Positions 51,961 to 61,342 of a DNA stretch of 64,000 nt are shown here, piece after piece. The notes beneath the pieces were generated by a model. The model ran no database searches, was not told where the DNA came from, and was given only the letters and a program-made list of their open reading frames with translations. The position numbers and the translations under genes are program-made. Position 1 is the stretch's first letter. Each line of letters begins with the position of its first letter. Origin of the DNA: Cephalopachus bancanus (taxonomy: Eukaryota > Chordata > Mammalia > Primates > Tarsiidae); the NCBI GenBank assembly GCA_027257055.1, contig JAPVLO010000278.1:1-64000 (forward strand), in the 5' to 3' direction.

Positions 51961-52274
51961 ATTGTAACTGAATGAACCAAATGTCTGAGGAACAAAAGGA
52001 GATGAACTCTATATTCCAGAGGACAGAGTGGGACTAACCTAAAGGCGATACACAAAATGACGTATAAAAATGTAAGTAAATATTTAGTCTTGAAGATAAA
52101 AGTTAAGGTGAATTTCTCTGTTACTTCTGTGTTTTCTGTGACGTCTGAGGCATGGAAGTCTGCGGAGGTTTGAGGATGCTGAGTGCTTTTGAAAGAACTG
52201 TTCCATAAAATGGCAGAGAAGGAAGAGATGACTCAGAATATAATAGCATAGAGGGCAGAGCTGAGGGTCCAGTG

Positions 52275-52322
52275 GAGGTTGCTGACTGCACTGACAGCGA
52301 GGTTGCTGACTGCACTGACAGC
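52275..52322. repeat. Perfect 24-bp tandem duplication
   Basis: Two identical 24-base units (52275-52298 and 52299-52322), each containing GGTTGCTGACTGCACTGACA. Confidence 0.95.
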
Positions 52323-54119
52323 GACACCGAGCTGGGATTGGCACTTAGGTTGAAAGTTGCTGCCATGTTCACACTGAGCTCTCTCATTCACTTATGTTTT
52401 CCCATTCTGCGGGTGTGGATCACTGCTGGGCTATTGTTATCTTTGCTCACTGTTCCCAGAGTCATGAAAAGATGAGCCTCGTGAGAGCACTGGGTAGAAA
52501 AACCCAGCTCTGAGGGTGTTGAGGTGGCTGTTTCAGTTTCCATGAATGATTCCATTGGCTAAAATTGAAGACTGAGCAAATCAGCCTCCAGAAACAGGCT
52601 CCTCTTTCAGCTTCTGGCCCGGAGTTGAGCCAAGTAATGGGGAAAGGGCTGTGTTCTAGGATTTTCTCTGGGGAACGAGAAAGGGAAAGACATGTTTCAG
52701 TGGAATGTTGATTCATCTGCAGAAACAAGCATAGCCATCGCGGAGGATGATATCTACTAAATTGCATACGGTAGCTGAGAGCTTATTTTTGGAAGCAGTC
52801 TTGGATTTTTACATTATCACTTGTGTGGTTCTGGCACTGTCTTGGTAGGTCAGGGGCAACATCACTGGGTACCATGTAGGTAACAAATGGCTATTCCAAG
52901 CTGAGATCTCCTGAGCAGAAGACAGTGTGTCCTCCCATCAGCATCTTCTCTTCTTCATCCACAGGGTGAAAGGACAAGAGCAAGGGTTGGCATCATGTCC
53001 TGTCACCTTGGCTTTCTTGGGAACCTGGGCTTTGGACACGCTCCTCGTATACACAAAGCAGGGCAGTTGGTCCCTCCTTCACAAACTCCATGAGTGCACT
53101 CTGGACAGGGCGACCCTCCAGAGTCCCACTTCCCCATTTTGTCCTCACATCCCTCTTTCCTTCTGCATGGGCCACAGTGGATGCAGGCAGAGGGCCAGAG
53201 TGGGGCTGGGGCTCGAGCTCTCACTCCACAGCTGTGGCTAGAGGTAGCGCTGGGCTCTTCTCCATCTATCCTTGGTCTCTGGACTCTGAAGTCTTCCACA
53301 TCCATCTCCCCTGCTGCTGTTCGGATGCCTGCTGACACTGAGGTGTGAACAATAAAGAACAATACATAAGAATGATCTTTAGTGACTGAGTTGACCTGGG
53401 ACTATTCCAACCTCCTTAGAGTCGAAGCAAGGTGGTGTCTCTACATGGTCCAGTGACTCACTGAATGGGGGTCTGAGGCTGTTGAGATCTCTTACCCTCC
53501 ACATCCAGATAAGGGAGAACTCTGCTCTGCTCACCTTTCCTCTTTGTTTATTTTGACTCCCTCTGAGGCCTCGTGGGGAGAAAAAGTGGCTCCACTGAAG
53601 CAGGATTCAAGGGTCCACCTGGAAATTCATGGTGACATCATCTTAACGCTGTGCCAGTCAGCACTGCAGACATTCTTACAGGAAGCATGACCTCAAAGTG
53701 AACTCAGGAGCTTTAGATGATGATGTCATAAAGGCATTTGTAAAAGGTCAGGGCTGGAAATGTGGGGAAATAGAGTTGTAGCAAATGTGAGAGGTGAGGC
53801 AGGATGGATACGCCACTGAGAGCCAACCTTCTAAAGAGCAGGGGAGACCCTAGGTGTACATATTCTAGACTCTGAGCACATCAGTGAGCAGGACTGGCCA
53901 GTAGTGGAGCATCATGGATGGCCGGATGTGCTTTCTGCGCAAACTCATGCTCCTTCGAGGGGTGATGTTACCAATCACACTACAGCCATGTGTGCAGAAA
54001 TGAGACGTAACGGGAGTGGGAGAGACACAGATATGGGAAATGAAGCAGGCAGAAATTGGGTGGAAAGGAGATTGTTTCCCAGATCATTTAGAAGCTGAGA
54101 GTTATTGCCAATGGGACAT

Positions 54120-54195
54120 TTTTATGCTAACAGCGATAAGCTGTTATGGAACAAGCTCATATTATGTGCCAGACTTGAAGCAGGGATGATGCGTA
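54120..54195 (+). mobile_element. MIR SINE, left piece of a split copy
   Basis: 'aagctcatattatgtgccag' and the following bases match the MIR/L2 'cttactatgtgccaggcac' phrase. The repeat is broken by a Tigger2-type insertion, continues near 54822 (tcatttaatcttcacaac) and again at 55735. Confidence 0.5.
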
Positions 54196-54629
54196 TAGTT
54201 GACCCTTGACCAGTGCGGGTGTTGAGGGCGTTGGCCCCTGCAACGTCAGACATCCACCTATAACTGTTGATTCCCTTAAAACTTAACTTCTAATGGCATA
54301 CTGTAGACCAGAAACCTTACTGATAATAGAAACAGTTGACTAACACATATTTTGTATGTTATATGTTTTATGTACTGTATTATTACAATAAAGTAAACTG
54401 GAGAAAGAAAATGTTATGAAGAAAATCATAAGGAGAGAAGACATATTTGCTGTCATGAAGTGGAAGTCAATTGTCATAAAGGTCTTCATTCTCCTCATCT
54501 TCATGTTGAGGGAGTGGGGGAGAAGGAAGAGTAGGGACTGGTCTTCCGTCTCAAGGGAGGCAAGGGAGGAGCAAAGTCCGTATGCAAGTGGGCTCGTGAA
54601 GCTCAAACCCATTTTGTTCAAGGAGCTGT
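54196..54629 (+). mobile_element. Tigger2/MER28-like MITE
   Basis: Left end tagttgacccttgaccagtg after a TA, then 'aacttaacttctaatggc', 'attaacacatattt'-like and 'ttacaataaagtaaactgg' blocks, and right end 'ttttgttcaaggagctg'. About 430 bp, the size of internally deleted Tigger2 derivatives. Its first 200 bases align with the left end of the element at 9026. The 101-codon frame here is incidental. Confidence 0.8.
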
Positions 54630-54821
54630 TCTATCTGAGAAAGCTTATAACATTTTACATACATGTAAAATATATTTCATATATGCTATATCCTTACTTA
54701 TGTGCATGTTATATGCATTAATATTTCATATGTATACATTATAAATATTTTGATATTTATATTCATCTATAAATCATGCCTATTTTGTAAATAAAATATA
54801 AATATTATATATCTATATATG
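54630..54821. other. AT-rich low-complexity DNA
   Basis: Runs of TATA/CATAT words without gene or repeat identity. Confidence 0.6.
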
Positions 54822-54846
54822 TTCATTTAATCTTCACAACATATTA

Positions 54847-55732
54847 AGTCTGACAATTAAATTCGCAAACTCATCCTAGAAAAAGAGCTGCAAACCTCAT
54901 TGCTGATTATCCCTATGAACACCTTGAAGTGACCCCTTCGGATGTTATGCACTGACACCAGCACCTAGTCCACTTTCTGGAATGACCATTAGAGTTGTTA
55001 TTATATTACCCTTGATGCCCTGAATGCATTAAAATGCCTTCCTTTCAATATTTCTGTTATCTTAGGGTAAAGAAAAAAGTCATTAGGGACCAGATCATGA
55101 GAGTAGGGAGCGTGTTTCAACACAGTTATATGTTTACTGGCTAAAAATTCCCTCATAGATAGTGCTGTGTGAGCTGGTGCATTGTCATGATGCAATAGCT
55201 CCTTCAGGACCATTTTTACACATTCCTTTTTCATGCCAAGATTTTCAGTTAAGATTTTCCTAACTGTTTCTCTATCGATGTTTATTTGGTCTGCTATGGC
55301 TTCTCCCACTCAACCAATGATATTGATGCACAATTTGACAAAGTTTTGTAACATGCTGCTCATTATTGGCCGTCCTGACCGCTCTTCATCAGTGACACTT
55401 TCCTCCCCCTCAGAAAAAGATTTAATCCAGTTGCACAATGCCATTGTCTTCATGGTGTTACCCCCATAAACTTGGACTAACATGTCCCTGATTTCACTTC
55501 CACTCTTGCCAAGTTTAACAAGAAATTTAATGTTTGTGCATTGCTCTAATTCAAACTCCAACATTCTTGTGATGGCACACAAAAATATGCAAGAATAATG
55601 AACGTCACATGTCAACATGAACACAACTGTGAGACACTGAGATACCAAGGTTATGAAACCTTACCAAGTTGTTTGTACAGTGATGCCAACATAGGCACGT
55701 GGTGGCAAGTTCATGAACTGAATTGTCACACT
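54847..55732 (-). mobile_element. Mariner transposon, internally deleted
   Basis: Terminal inverted repeats are visible: agtctgacaattaaattcgc at 54847 and its imperfect complement ending aattgtcacact at 55732, preceded by TA. At 886 bp it is about 400 bp short of a complete mariner (about 1.3 kb). It was inserted within a MIR, which continues on both sides. Confidence 0.9.
55001..55564 (-). pseudogene. Mariner transposase, in-frame deleted
   Basis: A cut-and-paste transposase (normally about 345 residues). Reading leftwards from the Met codon at 55562-55564, one frame of 188 codons has a single interior stop (TGA at 55310-55312, where a conserved Trp/Gly position is expected). The N-terminal helix-turn-helix region is intact in style (FLVKLGKSGSEI, NWIKSFSEGEESVTDEERSG, then IDRETVRKILTENLGMKK). 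It jumps directly to LLHHDNAPAHTAL and YSHDLVPNDFFLYP, which carry the second and third catalytic Asp positions. The segment holding the first catalytic Asp (TGDE) is missing in frame. The C-terminal WVKKWKR-type tail is degraded after 55001. Confidence 0.88.
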
Positions 55733-55734
55733 TC

Positions 55735-55860
55735 ATATATGTTACAGATGAGGAAATTGAGGTTAGAGAAGTGGCCATCCCTGCCTCAAGTCTGGTTTTC
55801 CACGTGAGAGCTTGGAATTGATGGGGCTGGCCCTTCCCCGGCCTCAGAGCTCCCCAGCTG
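55735..55860 (+). mobile_element. MIR SINE, right piece of the split copy
   Basis: 'ttacagatgaggaaattgag' then 'gttagagaagtggcc' is the conserved MIR core, directly continuing 'ttaatcttcacaacatatta' that ends at the mariner's left flank. Confidence 0.65.
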
Positions 55861-56685
55861 TCCTGCAGGCTAAGGAGTCTTCACTTACTAAGGGGACTAG
55901 CTCGACTGTGTCATCTGCATTTTAGAATCTCCTACAGAAAGATATGTTGACGATAACTTGGGAGACCAGAATGAGAGCAGGAAGAGCGACTCCGTCTGAG
56001 GAAGGTTGTCAAATGAATGGTGTATCTGAGTGGCACCAGCTGGTGACAACCTCCAGGAGAGATGTGCAGGCACAGGGGCAGGATGTGAGTGTTGCTACCT
56101 GGGACAGAGTCATCTAGTCTCAGTCTGCACACCATACACATGATGCTGACACATGCTGCGGACTGACACGAGTGACAGTTCTGTGTTCTCTGCTTGTCAG
56201 CTCCTCATACGCTGCTGTCTTTCCTTATAAAGCAAGGTTTTCTTGACTCCACCTTGAACCAGCCTCCCTCAGGGGAGTCACTCAAAGAGTATCACTAAGG
56301 AAACCAAAAGTAGTTGATGAGCCTTTAAAACCTTTCCTGAAATTCTTCAAAGTTGCCAGAGAAAGGACACAGGCAAGATGGGGCTTCATCCTCTGCTGCT
56401 CTCTTTTTCTCTAACCTAGCACTGCTGGTTCCCCATACCTTTTTGCTTTTCCTTCCCTTCCAAATTCCACATCTGCCCTTTTTCACTTTTCTCTTTGCCT
56501 CTCTGTCCTTTCCAAGGTAACTCTGTTCTTGCTTTCACTTTGTCTGCCACCCTGTTTCTCTACAAGGCTCAAGAACTATCGGCCTAAGACACAAGACTTC
56601 TTACCTGTCCACACTTTTAGTCTAAAAGAGGGAAAGAAGCATGAAGTGTGTGTGTGTCCATGTATGTGTGCCCGTGTGTGTCCGT

Positions 56686-56746
<61 letters not shown>

Positions 56747-57159
56747 GTGGAGGGGGACGGCACTGTCTGAGTTGTTTCATAAGCTTCCATGTGGTCTGAC
56801 TCTTTTCCAGTGAGAATGCATGTGCATTCCTACTTAAGACCAACACAGTGAATTAAGTAAATGCTATTGGAATAACTGAATGAAGTAAAAGGTATTGATG
56901 CATTTCTTATGCATAAAGCATGAATCCATATTAAGTTAGACTTCTCCATCAGAGCAAAGTTAGAAACTTCCGCTCCATTCCATAAACTTGAACTTCCTTT
57001 CTGACCTCTCTCCCAGCCACCAGGAAGTTGAGCCTAGAGCACCTGCCTTGTAGTGACAGAAACAGAGGGAGGGATTGGCAAAATACACATGGATGGGTTT
57101 GGTAGAGACTCGGAGCCATCTCAGCCAAAGCCAGCATGATGCGAGAAATTAACTACAGC
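55861..57159. other. Unassigned DNA
   Basis: No gene recognised. It contains the TG repeat at 56645-56743. Confidence 0.5.
56645..56743. repeat. (TG)n microsatellite
   Basis: Degenerate TGTG words with CC interruptions to about 56690, then about 26 pure TG units. Confidence 0.96.
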
Positions 57160-58020
57160 TACTGGATCATTACCCAAAGTACAAAATAAATCTAAAAGTC
57201 CATGCTGATATAAATTACAAGATGAACTAGAAATGGGCAAATAAGCAGCTCACTCGTGCATGGGGATTCCAAATAATGACTCCTGATGTTCTGCCCTCTT
57301 GTGGTGGAGTGTAAGCCCCCCTTCCTCAGGGTGGGCTGCACACAGTGACCTTCCAAAGAGCACAGTTTGGAAGAAGGAAAAAGAGTAACTTTACAGTGGA
57401 GACACCTGACAAGCACCTCTTCGACCCAGTGACCACATCAGCACAGCAGTGTTGAGCCGTGAGGGGACAGACCTTAGGCAGAATTTGGTGGAAATGCACA
57501 TTTACCTCAGTGGTTTTCCTTCAAAGGGCACACAACTGCAGACTAATCATGAGGAATATGTCAGATAAATCCCAGTGAAGGGGCATTCTGTAAAACAACA
57601 GACCAGTGCTCCTCAACACTCTCAAGGTCACCAAAGTCTAGGAGAGTCTGAGAAGCTGTCATAGCCGAGAGGAGAAAGGAGACATGACAGCTAAATGTGA
57701 TGTGTGCTCTGGATGAGACCTTGGAAGAGAAAAGAATGTCAGATAGAAACAAAGGAAATATGATTAAAGTGTGGATTTCAGTTAAGAGTATTATACCAGT
57801 GTTAGCCCATTGGTTGTGACAAATGGACCACACTCATGTAAGATGTCAATCATAATGTAAACTAAGTTGACAACATGACTGGATATGATTTAAAATTATA
57901 CATGGAATAGAACAGATACATGGGTAGATTAAAAACTCTCTGCATTATCTTTGTGATTTTTCTGAAAATCTAAAACTAGCTATAAAACTATTTATAAAAT
58001 AAAAAGCTTGTGTTTAAAAA
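57160..58020 (+). mobile_element. Old L1M 3'UTR
   Basis: Same 3'UTR type as 39150-39615: 'gtgctcctcaacactctcaa' near 57606, 'ggagacatgacagctaaatg' near 57678, 'cattggttgtgacaaatgga' near 57809, and 'gaaaatctaaaactagct' ending in an AATAAAAAG tail near 57998. The upstream 57160-57540 block appears to be the earlier part of that 3'UTR. Confidence 0.75.
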
Positions 58021-58034
58021 GTTTCAAAAGCACA

Positions 58035-58695
58035 CACCAAAAAGACACATTTCATAGCAAGGAGCAGTGATGAGAGTTTGTCCCACTAGGAACAATGAGA
58101 ACCAAAAGAAATGGAATGGCATCTTTCAAATGATAAAAACAAGATATGCTAATCTAGGTTTCTATGTCCAGTGAAAATTTTGCTTCAAAAATAAAGGCAG
58201 AATAAAGATATTTTCAGACGATCAAAAGCTTAAAGAATGTGTTGCCAGCCGTTCCACACTGTAATTGCTAAAGAAAGTTTTTCAGGCTAGAGGGAAATGG
58301 AAATTTGGATTTATGAAAGTATTGAGAATTGTAAAAATCTGGCTAAGTAAAAAAGACTGTTTTTTTTAAACTAAATATGTTTAAAGTTAATGGATCCTTT
58401 AAAGTAATACAATAATGTATTGCAGGACCTATAATGTGTATTAAGATATATAAACTATTATATAACACAAGATGAAAGGAGTTAAGTGGTATTTCATTGT
58501 TGGAAGGATTTTACATTATATACAAAGCAGTATGTTAATTCAAATCAATTTTATTAAATTGGTATTAAAATATAATATGAAGAGTTATAGCTATGCAAGC
58601 CCAATACTGGAGATAAAACAAAATCCTAAGGGGGAAAAATGTTTACTTAATCCAACTCAGAAAGAAGAAGGCAAGAATATAAAGACAGGAGAGAT
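58035..58695 (+). mobile_element. Old L1M ORF1 end and linker
   Basis: 'aataaagatattttcagacg' near 58202, 'agaaagtttttcaggctaga' near 58273 and 'acaataatgtattgcaggac' near 58409 match the end of L1M ORF1 and the following linker. The order (3'UTR piece followed by an ORF1 piece on the same strand) shows two separate fragments. Confidence 0.72.
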
Positions 58696-61342
58696 GCCAG
58701 TAGATAAATGCCAACATGGTGGACAGAGCAGAGGGGCTTGTGTAGGTGGTGGGAAGTCGAGGAAGAATTGTAAAGGGTGGCCTCCAAGGAGTAGAGCACA
58801 CAGTAAGAACTACGGATACAAAAGAACATTCAAAGTTGGCCTTTTTCTGTGATAGCAAAATAGAAAGGTGCCAAAGCCACCCCTGCCACCCACTGTCTCT
58901 TCTGAGGTTGTGGATGTGGCGCAACATTCTCAGTTATTCATCTGCCAGTTATTTGAAGGAATCGCCTTAATTTCCATGAAAGATTTTCCAGTTGAGGGAC
59001 TGCATGCCGTTTTCAGTCATCACTAGCTTTCAGTTGGCTGGACGTTCCCAAGTTTATATGAGATGTAATCTCTCAGATGGTGAATTGAAACACTTTTTGC
59101 AAGTGAGAGTACTGCATGATCTCAGTTTCCCCACTTAATATATAAATTCTCAGGCAAGCTGCTCAATGTAAAAATAATGACTATTCCGAAAGGCTGTTCT
59201 TATAAGCTGTAGGACTTTATGACTAAGCTATGTGTGAAAAGGCTTAAAATTTAATACACAGTGAGTGGAATGTGCTATTTCTATCAATGTATTTTAAGCT
59301 GTAGTCAGGTTTAACTTCATTATTTTTATGTGCTTGATGGCTTTCCAAGGGCTCTGCCAGTTCACGAGACTATCTTCTGCAGTAATATGCTCAGACTAAA
59401 AGTGACCCTGCATTTTTCCTCAGACAAGCAGAGGTAAAAATAAAAATTGTCAAAGATTTACAGATAGCACACTGCTTTCAGAGGTGATTCCTTTTCCGTA
59501 GTTTGAAGGATTTCCATCTGAACAAGATATATGCACCCAACGGTTTGTAGTGTTTGTAATGTTCCTGTTAGCAACATTAATCATAATTAGTACCACTCAA
59601 ATTTGTGGCCAAGGTCTGATCCCAGAAAGGGCAAATATAGGAATCCTTAAACAGATTATCTTTCTGTACGTCCCTTTCATTGACTGTGTAACACCATGGA
59701 AAAAGCAAGGATTTTGGAATCAGAGATGTGGGCGCCACGCCAATCACATCATGGGTGAAGCAGGGAGGACAGTAGTCCTTGCAGAGGAAGTGGGAGTACA
59801 ATTAGGCCACATCAAGGCTCTAGCACAGTGCCTACTAGTGGGCTGCATCTGTCACTTCCTCTCCTTTCTTCAATGACTCTGGCCGCACCTAGATTGACTA
59901 AAATGCTTCTGAAACGCAAATACTCTCTCAAGCCCCTGAGGTGTCCTGCTGTGACACCCAGTTTTCTCAGTGGCTGAGCCCGCAATTCCTGAACACCATA
60001 CCCAGGATGCATCTTCTGGAACAGTGTCTAGAGATCTTAAACATCTAATGCCCACACAGCCATTTGAAGCCTTATTCTTATCTGCTCTTATTCTTACTTT
60101 CAAGCAGACATTCAAAGATGAAAACATATTTCAAGCAACCACTCTGGTTTCTATTTGGTCACAAAGAATGTTAGTACTTTGTAAGAGTTAGTCCCCAACA
60201 TTTTACTAAAGAAAGACAATAAATAAGTAACGTTCAGGCTTTCCTTTCTTTTCTGCATTCTCTAGAGTTTGATGTGTTGCTTTGTAAAAATACCCACAGG
60301 AAGAAATTCAAGAAGTTCTGCAACTGATGGGGAGGTCACTTTCAATCTCAGATTCTAGCACCGTGCTAAGCATGCATGACAATCAACTATTGTACAACAT
60401 TTTAATTTTCTTTATATAGCATATGTATGTAGGTTTTTCTGGTAAAAACAAATTGATATATTTCGTAACTACTTACATATACTTTCCTTGATTGATTTAG
60501 TATGGCACTTTAATACGTATTTTGACCAAGTTTATTTTGGGTGTGGTAGGTAGTAATTCAGTCTTTCTGATGGCAAAACAGGAAGAATAAAATCAAATAG
60601 AATCAGATTTAAGCAATACATTTCCAAAGCCTATTCCCTGCCTATTGCTATAACATCTGATAAGTTTGAGGAGTTTAAAGTATTTGATAATACTTAAAAA
60701 TATTTGATAATACTTTGAACAAACATTCTCTGTGTAAGTTTTATTTAAGCTTCTTAATGTGTATGCCTTTAGGACTGCAGATTCCCTGAGAAGAGGTGTG
60801 GTTATAATGCCTGCTTTAGTGGTATGTTATTATAAGTAAATGATATGTTGCCATTTTTGAGGAATACGTTTTTTTTTTTTTCTTTTTGGAAGGAGTAGTT
60901 AGGTTTTAAAATTAGAATCCTGGTTAAATAAACAAGACAATGAACTATTGCTTAACAGGTTAAGGTATGGAAGTACCACTGAATGGCAATTTCATGCCTT
61001 TAGGTGATAATACAGGCAAAATGCACTTTTTTAACCAGCCAAATGTATCACAGTTAGTTTGTCATGGATCACATTGTAAGTAGAAAAAGCACAGCTAACT
61101 AGCCTAGGATGGTTGCCTTCATAAATGTAGCAGCAGATCCATCTCCTGGCGTATGTCAGTGAAGGCTGGGATGGTGAAGGCATTGGGCACTTGCCACTCT
61201 GGGCAATGGTAGAAATTAGCGAGAAGTGCCAAACCAAACCATTACCAGGGTGTCCTAAGACCCAGCCTCACCAGGGGAGGCTTTGTTTCCTGAATGTTTC
61301 TTGTTGCACCACCACCATCTTCCATCTAGACCTGGCATGTTT
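58696..61342. other. Unassigned, apparently unique DNA
   Basis: About 2.6 kb with no recognised gene. Frames at 58643-58927 (minus) and 59550-59876 (plus) have no domain signature. Poly(T) at about 60869-60881 may be a retroposon tail without a readable body. Confidence 0.5.

Larger units (their letters stand above)
51511..54119. other. Unassigned, apparently unique DNA
   Basis: About 2.6 kb with a GA repeat and a short tandem duplication. Open frames at 52927-53241 (plus) and 53003-53362 (minus) overlap in a GC-richer patch without domain signatures. No gene call is defensible. Confidence 0.5.

Noticed and set aside
52927..53362. Cluster of open frames on both strands near 53.0-53.3 kb
   Set aside because: Same reason: GC-rich patch, mutual overlap, no recognisable protein family.
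58472..58852. 126-codon plus-strand frame
   Set aside because: Its first half is L1M linker sequence and the rest is unassigned DNA; no coherent protein.
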